Shown here in pieces: positions 32,120 to 41,724 of a stretch of 64,000 nt of DNA. The position numbers and the translations under genes were made by a program. The DNA is taken from contig OX595992.1 in the NCBI GenBank assembly GCA_951394045.1, forward strand, positions 1,364,001 through 1,428,000, in the 5' to 3' direction. The notes beneath the pieces are model-generated. The model ran no database searches. It saw nothing but the letters and a program-made list of their open reading frames with translations, and had not been told where the DNA came from. Numbering within the stretch: position 1 is the stretch's first letter; the number at the start of each line of letters is the position of its first letter. This DNA is from Nitzschia sp. DOCU1. Taxonomy: Eukaryota; Bacillariophyta; Bacillariophyceae; Bacillariales; Bacillariaceae.

Positions 32120-32125
32120 CATTAT
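32120..32125. repeat. Right-edge core hexamer CATTAT
   Basis: Right boundary of the array. Bases before it match every unit end; bases after it are unique host sequence. Confidence 0.75.
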
Positions 32126-32813
32126 TTCTCGCCCCACAACACATCACCATCAACAAAACCATCATGGCAGAGAGACTTCGCCCAATTCTGCACCCGGCAG
32201 ACTAAAAAATCTCTTCCTTCTTCTCAAGGCTTCACAACAAGATGCGAAAGCTGCGAAGCGTCTACGAGTAGCAGGAAAGCATGAACATTGCCCAGGCAGC
32301 ATCGGGGGAGGGGAATGTGATTACTTCTACTACAAAATAGGGCCTGAAGACGAAACCCAAGCCTGACTAAGAATGAAGGCATCAGCGGCCCCTTATTCGG
32401 ATTCGATGGGAACATGTTACGGTCGCCGGAGTGACTTTGTCATCTTGGTTGGTCCCTTACTACTAGCAGAACACTGAGCTGAGTGATATTTCCTTTACAC
32501 GTATGCTCCACGGCGTTCTTTTTCCATCATCATCCTACAGAACAACAAATCCAATCAACGGCTGAAGGGGTTCCCATGAGTGAAGACAACGATGATATGA
32601 TAGAGGGGCAACGCAGCAGTAAAGAATCCCAAATCGATGAAACAAGATTAGTATTTTCTTGACGAGAACCGGGACCACGAGACCGACGGAGATGGCGGAA
32701 ACACCAAAGCTATTTGCTAGATGGTCTGCAAAGCGGCTCCGCCCAGGCCATTTTCCGACAGCGAATCCCTGAGGTCATTTCGGTCCCCGTACCAACATGT
32801 TTTATTAGCTCCC
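32126..32813. other. Intergenic region right of the Crypton array
   Basis: About 690 bp up to the stop of HSF B on the minus strand. It contains only short frames without motifs (32224-32415). No duplication of the left flank beyond the hexamer is seen. Confidence 0.4.
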
Positions 32814-34990
32814 TTAAAAAGGTGATCCTTCTCCAAGACGGTGAAGATTGGATACCAGAGGGCTAAAATCTGCGGTCGCCTGTTGCAACAACAGCATTTC
32901 TTGAGTGGCGTTGTTCTCCATCATATGCCAACCGAATACAACATCGTCGTGCGGAACTGCTTGTTCATGGCGTATCGGTGTTCTGTAGGTAGCAAGAGGG
33001 TTTGGAGTGGGTGACTCTGTTGTGAATCGAGCCTCAGGCGTGGCGCAAAAGCCTTCCAAGGAATCCTTTCGAATCTCCACTGCAACGGGTGGCGATAGTT
33101 CCCAGTACGCTTTCACCATGTCCGCGATCATCTCGGATGGAAAGTCAACATCATACTTCATCGGACTTACCGATAGAGAAGGATCAGACTTGATGGACAA
33201 CAACTTGAGAGGCGACTCTACGAGATGACTCGAGACGTCACCAAAGTTTAGTCTTGGGGACGAGCCGCCGCTTCCGAGAGACAGCTGCGAATATCCCAGT
33301 TCCGGACAGTTGGTTTCGCAGTGTGGTAGTAGAGCCGGGCGGAAAACATCCGGGAGCAAGGTCGCATCCATCCCTGGGTCATGCCCATATGGATGAATCA
33401 TTGAGATCTTGGACCCTGGAGGCATGGTGAATGAAGACTCCATGGCCACGAAGAAGAGTGATGATCTGATTGCTTTGGTTCCAAATTCTGGTCAGAGCAA
33501 AAACTTTCCAGCACGGTCGACCGTGGCACGACCGTGGCCTCCCTATCTTTGGAACCCATGACATCGTTAGGACGATGCTTCGTTGCATTGCCATGGAACT
33601 CCGTGTTACTCAGAGACGATAGTGGTGGCGGCTTGGTTGTTCGTGTGGATCGCTTCTTGTTCTTCTTGCTGGCTCGGAGGCGTGCTCGTTGTGCCGGCTT
33701 GATGCCGTCGAATTCATCAGCATTTGACAAATTTGGACAAAAGTCAGGGTGCAAGAAGATGGCGCCACACCTGCGAACAAACGAAACCCGTTAATTTGTT
33801 TTTCTGGCGAGTGTATTACGACGAGATCATGCTACAACAAGGTGAAATCACTTACTTGCCTTGGCCGGACACCTTGCTCCAACCATTGTGATTTAGTCTG
33901 AAAGCAAAACGAAAAATGAGCGCTTGGATTTCTTTGTTACCTGCAAAGTTGCTCTTTTCAAAGTTGATACGAACGGATACTACTTACCGTCGATGAAACG
34001 ATTTAAAGTTTCTGTGCGAAAAGTATCGACCCATGATGGATGGCATCTTCGGGTGACCCGGGTCGATACTGAAGCCTTCGTGATTATGCTCCCATCTCAT
34101 GATGGTCGGGTCCTCAGCTTCGACCTCGGTAATCATCTGATGTACCTGCATGGCAAAGGACATCTTCGTGTCTTTAAAGCAAGATTGCGACAAGGGTGGC
34201 TCGGGCATGACTTTTGTTGATGCTGCCGTGACAACATGGAGACTTGTGCAATCCTTTTGGTCGAGATTGGCAGAGATTTCATGTTGCTTCCCCTGTTGAC
34301 AATCCACCAACGAAGTCCGAACCATACCTTTTTCGTTCCTTGGACGGAGTGTAGGGCCTCTCTGGGTGACAAATGCAAGATGTGAGACACGCGACAAGCG
34401 TGACGAGTCGGAGACACGATGGATCGTTGTTGGACCTCCATGTTCGCTCCTTGCAGTGGGTCATGGACCGCAAACTCGGTCAAGAACGACTTTACCTTGT
34501 TCAAGGACTCGATGAGAAAGGAACTGTAGAGCTTGGTTTGAGGAGATGGTTCGCTACACATTGGAGAGTTCGGCGGCGCGACGATTCCAACATCGATCTT
34601 GTCGGGGATGCATGAGCCATGCTGCGGATCAAGCGCCAAAACCGCTGCAGTCGACATTTTGCATTCCGAGTCAGAAGAAGATACTAAATGTAGGTCCTTG
34701 CACTGTTGTAGCAAACATTGCGAACTTGAACGATTCTTGTCTGATGGAGCAAGACTGTCATTCGGCATGACGCTCACTTTGCTGGCACGGCGCGCATCAG
34801 TAGCTTTCCATTCGACGGTCGCCGCCGTCGGATTTTCGTCGAGCTCTGTTTGAGCATTTTCAGTGTTAGCGACTTGATTCGCTGGTTCCGACATACTTGG
34901 ATCCATGGGGGAAGCGCAATGACAAGAATCGATCGATGCACACAAGCAAGTTGCTTCGGGAAGAAATTCGAAATTGTGGCGCTTTGGCAT
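32814..34990 (-). CDS. Heat shock transcription factor (HSF B), five exons
   Basis: Proposed exons, in coding order: 34990-34496, 34361-33988, 33897-33856, 33770-33610 and 33487-32814, with GT-AG introns at every step. The total is 1746 nt, an exact multiple of 3, giving 581 residues. Splicing assembles an HSF DNA-binding domain: SFAMQVHQMITEVEAEDP, IMRWEHNHEGFSI, MPSIMGRYFSHRNFKSFHRR joined to LNHNGWSKVSGQGK and CGAIFLHPDFCPN. The fourth exon is basic (RARLRASKKNKKR), a likely nuclear signal. The last intron (33488-33609) is the least certain; it has a CTAAC branch-like sequence and a weaker GTAACA donor. The N-terminal region before the domain is long (about 240 residues) and Ser-rich. The domain is clearly diverged from HSF A, so the two are old paralogues. 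Confidence 0.85.
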
Positions 34991-35714
34991 TTTGACGAGA
35001 GATTCACGAGAGGGTCGGCGGCAAAAAGTGAGCGCGTGGTGCACCTTGCGCGCCGCGCTGTCGCGCTCCCCGACAACAGTGCTGCATGTGCCCACATAAC
35101 GATAGAGCTTCATTGTCCGCGCTACTCTACCAAGCCACTGGTCTATGACCAGTCTAAGATACCCGTGCGAAAAGGAAAGAAGATGTCAGACTTGCTTGAA
35201 TTTGTTGTTGCAACTTCCAAGAATTGCAAGCGTCTCACTCATCTTCCTTGGGGACTCGCTCTGGAGCGCAAGTCTACGTCTCCATATAACTAGTAGGAGT
35301 GACTAGCCCTACATATTCCATTCGTCCCTTAAAAGATGATTCATGCGAACGGCATTCCCGAACTAGAGTCATACGATCATGGAGATTCCTTTTATTAAGT
35401 ACTCTCTCTGCGCTCGTAGTCAAGTGGTTGGATGGTACCATCATCAATCACCATGGAGCCGTGGCGTGCGCGCCCGACCGTCAGCCGTCGGGTTGAACGA
35501 CTACTTCGACCTGATGGCCTGCATCATTTTTGCGGCGCGGAAGGAAAATCTCCCGCCATAGCACACCGACACCAAACATGGCGGTGCTACGCGGTTTGTG
35601 GGACGGCACACCACAAGCCACAAAATCGGTCGGCACAGTTGTCGCCAACGACAATAGAAGTCTGCTGCTCGTCGACACAAGCGGAGCAGGCCCCCAGTCG
35701 CGTACTCAATAATC
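34991..35714. promoter_or_regulatory. Divergent intergenic region, HSF B / PAP2 phosphatase
   Basis: About 720 bp between the HSF B ATG and the PAP2 ATG, presumably both promoters. The many open frames here are antisense shadows or motif-free. Confidence 0.4.
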
Positions 35715-36721
35715 ATGGATGATTTTGCAGAGGAAACGCTAAAGCTCCGACTCCAACGAACCGTGTCGATGGGCGACAGTTCCCTGAGCGGAGTGAGCAG
35801 TGGCAGCATTACTCTAGTTGGAGGCAGCAACAACCTTAGAATTTTGAAGTCCACCTGTCTTTGGATCGGCTTTGGTTTGTGGGGCTGGTGGTTTCCCAAG
35901 TATTTGACGATTCAAATGGACGAGTCGATTCTTTCCAAAACGCCTCCGTATCAAGTCACTGCAGCTGGAGACGTCATTTTGGATTTTACGCTCAACGAAA
36001 AAGTCTCAGACCCGGCGATAATACCATGTACGTGAACTTATTCAAAGAAGGAAGGTGTCATTCCCGTTCATTGCTCTCACCAATCTTCTTATGCATGATC
36101 ATAGCCAATTTGCTCAAGCTGACGGGGATGTATCTTCCATTCGTAATCACAGTGCTGCACGCGTATTGGTCATCCCGGCGTTCACAAAGAACAATATGTT
36201 TGCTAGAAGTTTGTACTGTCATTGCGAGCTTTTCCATGGCGATTGGGTTGTCAGAGGGAATAACACAACTTCTCAAATTGTGGGTCCAACGGCGAAGGCC
36301 TAGTTTCTACGACCTGTGTGGATTTGATACCAAAGCGCTCAAATGCACGGCAACTCCAGATTATATTCGAGAAGCCAGTCTCAGCTTTCCATCCGGTCAC
36401 TCGAGTTTGTCATGTTGTGGAATGACGTTTCTGGTCTGGTATTTTTTAGGAAAGGTCAAGACTAAAGCGCGGTGGGTCAACTTTTTGATTGCCGTTGTAC
36501 CCTGGGGCTGGTCCCTTTTTGTGGCAGGATCACGACTGGTGGACAAGTGGCATCATCCTTCCGATGTGGTTGCTGGCCTGGGACTGGGCTTTGTTTCTTG
36601 TACAATAGCATATCACGTGTGGTATCCTCCGGTGTGGTCCTCCACTGCGGGTATCCCCAAACCCATGTTGGACGAAATGGATCCCAGCGGCAACACCAAA
36701 CTACCCTCGTTCAACGACTAA
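35715..36721 (+). CDS. PAP2-family lipid phosphate phosphatase, multi-pass membrane
   Basis: Exons 35715-36027 and 36105-36721 (77-bp intron with GTACGT donor and ATAG acceptor), 309 residues. The three phosphatase motifs are complete: KLWVQRRRP (K-x6-RP), FPSGHS (PSGH) and SRLVDKWHH (SR-x5-H). Several hydrophobic spans surround them, as in phosphatidate phosphatase/LPP enzymes that remove phosphate from phosphatidic acid and related lipids. The His of PSGH is the general acid and the last His the nucleophile by family knowledge. It is likely an ER or plasma-membrane enzyme; the substrate is not determined by sequence. Confidence 0.93.
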
Positions 36722-37138
36722 AAGCCAATGCTTCGTTCCCACCAAGAAGGTGAACCAGACCTCAAATATCTACTAAAAACAGCGTCAAGTTATGACTGAC
36801 AGACATACAACCAAGTCCCGGCTATGTTTCAAGGACAATGTCCACCACACATGCGGAAGAATAAGTCTGGTGCCGATCACTGCGCGACGCTTTCCCACCG
36901 TATCACCCAGTCATTGTACCCAAAAATTGCCAGAGCATCCGACAGAAGTGTGACGTTGCGATGCTTGAGTGCCAACGCTGCGACGGGGTTGATGGGAATC
37001 ACACAAGACTGACTCCAGAGAGTCGATGCAACGAAGGAGAGTCTGTCAAAACTGCCGTACTGCCGCCCCCCTCGGATAAAAGGTATCAAAAACTAGTCGC
37101 AAACGAAAGATTGACAAACTATATTCGTTCAAATGTTT
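36722..37138. other. Convergent intergenic region
   Basis: About 420 bp between the PAP2 stop and the HROB-like stop. Nothing recognised. Confidence 0.35.
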
Positions 37139-38953
37139 CTATTCGTCGTCGTCATCGTCATCGCTAAATGCGGCCAAGTCGATGTTGCCGACAATGCAGC
37201 TGCTGGCAAACATGGACGTTGATTCTTCCGCAAAAAGGCCTCCATAATTTTCATCTTGAGTGTGTGGCTCGTCGTCATCGTTGTCGTCATTGTCTTGGCA
37301 ATTTGTACTGCTCTTGGCTTCGTTCCGTGCGGACGAAGAATCCATGTGGGCTGTTGCTGGTGCTGTTATGGGAGCCTCGTTGTCGCAATGGTTGCTTTCG
37401 TCGTCGTCATCATCATCGAGCATTGCATTCCACAACGAAGACGAGTTCTGAGAGGAAGCGATCCAAGCACTACCGTCGACCATCGGATTCGCCGTCTGCG
37501 TGCTACCTAAAGGAGGGGTTGCGGTCTCAAGCACATCATTTTCATTGTCACTTGATTCGTCTTGGATTTCCTCGTGACGATTCTTGGTTACAGAAGGTGG
37601 ATTTGTGTCCAACATTTGCTGCTGAGTATTGAGAACACTCTGCGTCGCGGTGAGAGGAGTGGGAGTAATATCTTGCTGTCGATGAATTGTAATCTCCCTT
37701 GTTCTTTCTGCAGCGTCGGTGTTGGTTGTGTCGTTGGTGTTGGCGTTGGATCGACGAGTCCATAGTGGTTGCACACACGGGTCTTGCGTGGTGGGCCTAT
37801 TAGCAGTGGACCTAGTAGTCTGTGATTGCAAAGGATTCGCATCTTCTGGATGGGATGACGAGGACGGCAAGCCAGTTTTTGTGTTCCACAATGAGGCCGA
37901 AAAATGGAGTCTGGGTTCAAATCGACCTTCATCTTCCTCCGAGTTTTCGTCGTATGGGGCGGGTTGTGGATGACGTGAAGTGGCAGAGGCGGCAATGAAA
38001 TTTTCTTCCAAATCTTCCGGTGGAGGTCCCATGTCTTCTTCATCTTCGTCGTCATCCCCACTGCCATTAGGGTTAACATGACCATGCTCTTCGTCTTCTT
38101 CCGTCACTAGCGGCAATGCCTTGCGCCGTTCCATCCATTCCAAAAATTCTTCCTGTCGTCGAGGTGTATCATTATCGTCATCCGCATGCTGACGCTGGCT
38201 TTGTTCCGGTGTCCAAACTTGTGCAATAGCAGATGCGCGAATCAACAACATGCGTTCCAGTCGTTCCTCATCGTCCAAATCGTCATTTGTCACGGTTGGA
38301 TTGATTACAATCATTCCAATGTTGGCAAGCCGCAATTTCCAAACGACACCTGGTCGTATAATACTGCTATCGTTGCTTTGTTGCAATTGTTGTTGTACCA
38401 AGGTAGGTTCCAACCACGCCTTGACGACCACTCCACATTCATCTTTGAATTCGACGGTCCAAATATTATGATGAATGTGCGATTCGACATTGGAAACCAG
38501 CACTAAAATAGACGAAGCAGTATCTGACGTGGCACCAGAAAAGGTAGCATCAAAGTCCCCCCGTTGAAATTCCCAAAGCAAGGCATAATCAGACATGTGG
38601 GGTCGTAATTGTCGGTATCGTTGGGCGGGTGTGAAATGAGGCGGTAAAAAGGGCGTCAGGATATTTAATTCTTGTTGCATGCACGTCCAGGCAGGTGAAA
38701 AGCTCATGTCATTGCCACCACATGTGTCATGTTGTTTGGGAGATTTTTCTGGTGAAGGTTGTTGATGATGTTGATGATGATCCCAGGACGATTCATGAGT
38801 AATCATACTGGAGGAAGGAGTACGCTTGGTGCTGCTGCCATGGCTATTGCCTGGCGTGTGATTGTTGTTGACTTGCTGCTGCTGGGTTTGAAACCAGATT
38901 CCACAAGGACCCGGCGGCATGTGCCGTTTGCGATGCTTTGCTGATTTTTCCAT
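37139..38953 (-). CDS. HROB-like homologous recombination OB-fold protein
   Basis: 604 residues from ATG 38953. The N-terminus has the PPGPCGIW motif, close to the PGPAGxLP motif of HROB (MCM8IP/C17orf53). A conserved block follows (W-x-x-MQQEL...), then an OB-fold-like region: ILVLVSNVESHIHHNIWTVEFKDECGVVVKAWLEPTLV and later GVVWKLRLANIGMIV, matching the HROB domain (DUF4539). The C-terminal half is acidic and low-complexity and ends in DDDDDDE. In animals HROB recruits and stimulates the MCM8-MCM9 helicase during recombination repair; the same role is inferred here. The frame is open upstream to 39097, but that part is hydrophobic and precedes the conserved start. Confidence 0.78.
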   Translation of the reverse strand: MEKSAKHRKRHMPPGPCGIWFQTQQQQVNNNHTPGNSHGSSTKRTPSSSMITHESSWDHHQHHQQPSPEKSPKQHDTCGGNDMSFSPAWTCMQQELNILTPFLPPHFTPAQRYRQLRPHMSDYALLWEFQRGDFDATFSGATSDTASSILVLVSNVESHIHHNIWTVEFKDECGVVVKAWLEPTLVQQQLQQSNDSSIIRPGVVWKLRLANIGMIVINPTVTNDDLDDEERLERMLLIRASAIAQVWTPEQSQRQHADDDNDTPRRQEEFLEWMERRKALPLVTEEDEEHGHVNPNGSGDDDEDEEDMGPPPEDLEENFIAASATSRHPQPAPYDENSEEDEGRFEPRLHFSASLWNTKTGLPSSSSHPEDANPLQSQTTRSTANRPTTQDPCVQPLWTRRSNANTNDTTNTDAAERTREITIHRQQDITPTPLTATQSVLNTQQQMLDTNPPSVTKNRHEEIQDESSDNENDVLETATPPLGSTQTANPMVDGSAWIASSQNSSSLWNAMLDDDDDDESNHCDNEAPITAPATAHMDSSSARNEAKSSTNCQDNDDNDDDEPHTQDENYGGLFAEESTSMFASSCIVGNIDLAAFSDDDDDDE

Positions 38954-39350
38954 ATCTTGATGGAGTATAGGAACGAAAAGATATAGATTGAAATAGAGCA
39001 GTAGTCTGGTTAGCTTGGACGAGACGATAATATGACGGCGCCAACCGGAAAACACCAGGGCAAAGAAACTTCGCGCCAAAACAAAAAGTACGACCACTTT
39101 GACTTTCGATGAGGATAAGGTGTCAAATAATCATGATCCATATACACATACATACGTTCCTCATGGAAATAGTGGCGCGAAAAAAAATGCAACGCCACTT
39201 TTCTTGCTGCCAAGTCAGAAGCAACATATGATACGACGACGACACCACATAACAAACAGCGTTGCAAGGAAACAGATAGCTCAAAGCATCTCGTATTGTC
39301 TTTCCATATTTCAGTAGTCGCTGCTTGAGCGACTTTGTATAATAAGAATA
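38954..39350. promoter_or_regulatory. Divergent intergenic region
   Basis: About 400 bp between the HROB-like ATG (minus) and the hydrolase ATG (plus). Nothing recognised besides promoter space. Confidence 0.35.
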
Positions 39351-40550
39351 ATGAGTCGATGTTGGCTCTCAGGGCACATTGTGGCCATTCTACTTGTTGT
39401 TTTTGTTTGGAGTCCCTCGTCGCAATCGTATTCGCCTCCAGTGCCACCCAAGATCTCGCCAGCCACGAACCTACCCAACAAAATTTACAAATGGAGATAT
39501 CAACAGATCCGATATCAACAAGCTGGTCCTCTGTCGGGTAAACCTGTTGTCTTGGTACATGGACTTTTTGTGAATAGTGATCATTGGAGAAAAACCATTA
39601 AAAGCTTGTCGGAAGAAGGCTACAATGTCCATGCTTTGGACCTATGGGGATATGGATACTCCTCCAAACCTCCATATGATTCTCCTGAAGCACAAGCAGT
39701 AAATGGAGAAAATGGACGATTTGATAAGGCTCCCGAAGTACTTCCACAGATTGAGCTTGGTACCGCCAATGGCAAGGGGACCCGTATTCGTGATATTGAA
39801 CTTCGTCATCCGGTGGGATCGCCCTACAATTTCTTTACGTGGAGCGAACTCATTACCGACTTTTGCCGGGATGTAGTAAAGCGCAAGGGTATTACTTTGG
39901 TTTCCAACTCGATTGGGACCAGTTCCGTCTTGCAGGCCGTCATTGACACTCCCGACTTGTACACGGGCGTCTGCGTCGTTACGCCCAACTTTCGTGAATT
40001 GCACAGTGCCGAAGTTCCACTCTCGCAATTTTCCATGCCACTGATCCGTGCCGTTCAAAGGATGCTACGGGAAAAGGGCCAGGGTCTCTTTGATGCATTG
40101 GCAACGCCTGATACTGTCAAGCAAATTCTAATGGAACCCTACAAACGACAAGAAGCTGTGGATGATACACTTGTCCAAGTATTGCTCGATCCTCTCTTGT
40201 TGGAAGGTGCCAGCAAGGTTGTCTTTGATACTCTCTCGTATAGTGCTGGTCCCTTGCCCGAACAGCAACTCGCGATTTTTCCTCCCGACAAGCCCGTTTG
40301 GATTTGTTATGGCAAGGCCGACCCATGGACACCTGCTGCCCGAGTGGATGCGTTGGTACGAAAACCAGCTGTGGAAAAGGTGGTGGGATGGGAAGGCGTC
40401 GGTCACTGTCCTCACGACGAGGCCCCCGAGCTAGTCAATCCATTCTTACTGGAATTCCTAGAAGCCAAAACGTCGCCCGCCAACAACAACAACAAAATCA
40501 TGTCTGGGAATACCATGGATTTGAAATCCCTCTTTGGCGGCATCTTCTAA
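39351..40550 (+). CDS. Alpha/beta hydrolase with N-terminal hydrophobic leader
   Basis: 399 residues. An N-terminal hydrophobic segment (residues 9-20) followed by SPSSQS looks like a signal peptide or anchor. The hydrolase fold begins near residue 65: VVLVHGLFVNSDHWR gives the oxyanion loop (HGLF), and LDLWGYGYSSKP matches the family's DxxGxGxS segment. The nucleophile elbow is LVSNSIGTS with Ser187, in the SNSIG form seen in pheophytinase-like and other plastid hydrolases (usually GNSIG). The acid is in GKADPWTP and the His in GVGHCPHDEAP. The substrate is unknown. A chlorophyll-catabolic esterase is one possibility because of the elbow and lid similarity, not a firm call. It ends 72 bp from the convergent gene at 40623. 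Confidence 0.85.
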   Translation: MSRCWLSGHIVAILLVVFVWSPSSQSYSPPVPPKISPATNLPNKIYKWRYQQIRYQQAGPLSGKPVVLVHGLFVNSDHWRKTIKSLSEEGYNVHALDLWGYGYSSKPPYDSPEAQAVNGENGRFDKAPEVLPQIELGTANGKGTRIRDIELRHPVGSPYNFFTWSELITDFCRDVVKRKGITLVSNSIGTSSVLQAVIDTPDLYTGVCVVTPNFRELHSAEVPLSQFSMPLIRAVQRMLREKGQGLFDALATPDTVKQILMEPYKRQEAVDDTLVQVLLDPLLLEGASKVVFDTLSYSAGPLPEQQLAIFPPDKPVWICYGKADPWTPAARVDALVRKPAVEKVVGWEGVGHCPHDEAPELVNPFLLEFLEAKTSPANNNNKIMSGNTMDLKSLFGGIF

Positions 40551-40622
40551 GGCATGAAGACGCATCGATAGTCTTGCGCTAATGCTAATTAATTGCTACT
40601 ATAATCCCAATTCATATAACTG

Positions 40623-41336
40623 CTATAAAAAGAACATTCGTGCCATGGCGCCTCCCGCTTTGGAAAGATAGTCCGGACTTTTATCCGCCAAATGTTCAAT
40701 GGCGACCAACCTTCCACCTCGTTGCTGATACAGCGATACTTCCTCTGACAAGTCTAATTCGATAAATTCTTTTGCCAGCTTTTTCCAACCCTCTTCGGCG
40801 TCTCGAAATGTACCAGCGCCTACCACAGAGTGACCAGGTCTCGGAGTTCCCGTCGCAATGGCCTGTACAGCTTCCAACGCGGCGGGGTCATTGACGCGTA
40901 GCAGATCCAATTGCTCACTTCCGGACGACGTTTCTAAACACTGTTTTACCCAATCAGACAGCCCAGCAAGAGAAGCAATGGCTTGAGGTTGTTCTCCATT
41001 GGCACCCGAATCTTGGACGGCTTGATCTACGAGAGGCAGGCACACGTCCTTCAAAGAAAATCCTTGCAGGGCTCTCGCCCCGAAAACAATGTTTCGATGA
41101 GCAAGAAGCGCCGCAACTGGGAGTGAATGGTCTTGTTTGGCATCTTCGGGGGTGGCACCCGGGGGCAGCAAAAGGTACTCGCGAGAGCCGTACCCAGAGT
41201 CGCCCCGCCGTTTCACTTGATAGTGTTTTTGGATGTATTCCAGATCTACGACGGGCTTGGATGAGAAATACCTATTGGCACATGCTGACAGCGGGTAGCG
41301 CAATAGGAATCTCTGTGCCGAACGGATTGTCGTCAT
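40623..41336 (-). CDS. Unknown protein with mitochondrial-type presequence
   Basis: 237 residues from ATG 41336 (the upstream in-frame start at 41363 is TTG). The N-terminus MTTIRSAQRFLLRYPLSACANRYFSS is Arg-rich, amphipathic and free of acid, with an R-Y-F-S-S style cleavage region, so import into mitochondria is likely. The remainder is soluble with no motif I recognise. It reads as an ordinary coding sequence and ends in AGGAMARMFFL. No function is proposed. Confidence 0.7.
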   Translation of the reverse strand: MTTIRSAQRFLLRYPLSACANRYFSSKPVVDLEYIQKHYQVKRRGDSGYGSREYLLLPPGATPEDAKQDHSLPVAALLAHRNIVFGARALQGFSLKDVCLPLVDQAVQDSGANGEQPQAIASLAGLSDWVKQCLETSSGSEQLDLLRVNDPAALEAVQAIATGTPRPGHSVVGAGTFRDAEEGWKKLAKEFIELDLSEEVSLYQQRGGRLVAIEHLADKSPDYLSKAGGAMARMFFL

Positions 41337-41724
41337 GGTGGTTAAAAGGGATGGTACTACCAAATGTATTGGACGACGAAAGGATGAGGTATGCAGTCAA
41401 CATGGCAAAGGTGCAAAATCTCGAAACGCAAAAAACATGATGGGTGATCATCAGGTCGAAGTAGTCGTTCACGCCTGACGGCGGGCGGGCGGGGGAAGTC
41501 ACGCCGCGAAAAATCGCTGAAAATTTCGTTCGTCTCCCTCCAATGAAATGCTAGCTAGGTTTGTTGTTAGACTGCCATTTGGTTCTCGCTTGGTTGTATC
41601 ATAGTCCGAGCAGCAGCTATTGCATGGCATGAAGGAATCAATGTTTTGGTTGCTCGATCTGACGTGACTGACCATTGATGAGTTAAGAGAGGACTGGCCT
41701 GCCGAAACGAATCAATCCTGCAAC
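41337..41724. promoter_or_regulatory. Divergent intergenic region
   Basis: About 390 bp between two divergent genes; promoter space, nothing else recognised. Confidence 0.35.

Larger units (their letters stand above)
27936..32120 (+). mobile_element. Crypton unit 4 (recombinase intact)
   Basis: A 4185-bp unit, the same length as unit 1. The only coding difference from unit 1 that I see is Lys to Asn in MVKGRK near 28888. It ends at the right-edge hexamer, beyond which the sequence becomes unique (ttctcgccccac). Confidence 0.92.
15380..32125 (+). repeat. Head-to-tail array of four near-identical 4.18-kb Crypton units
   Basis: Four units start at 15381, 19566, 23753 and 27936, with periods of 4185, 4187, 4183 and 4185 bp. 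The hexamer CATTAT occurs at the left edge (15380-15385), at each junction (19565-19570, 23752-23757, 27935-27940) and at the right edge (32120-32125). The length differences are explained by a +2 bp change in unit 2 and a -2 bp change in unit 3. A few point differences also distinguish the units, for example Val to Ile and Arg to His in unit 3, Lys to Asn in unit 4 and Ser to Leu in unit 2. The copies are therefore very recent but not literally identical. Confidence 0.97.

Noticed and set aside
15380..32125. Array as pure assembly duplication
   Set aside because: Units differ by private point changes and by +2 and -2 bp changes, and junctions are exact to one hexamer. Simple duplicate stitching would give identical units. 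Copy number could still be wrong, so long-read checking is listed.
15380..32125. LTR retrotransposon or DDE transposon
   Set aside because: No reverse transcriptase, integrase DDE, long terminal repeats or terminal inverted repeats; the coding part is a tyrosine recombinase.
34133..34361. Extension of the long minus frame past 34496 as HSF B coding
   Set aside because: Beyond the GTAAAG donor at 34495 the frame loses the HSF domain; splicing to 34361 in the other frame gives the conserved domain.
37168..37632. 154-codon frame opposite the HROB-like gene
   Set aside because: Antisense shadow of the acidic low-complexity coding region; several parallel frames are equally open.
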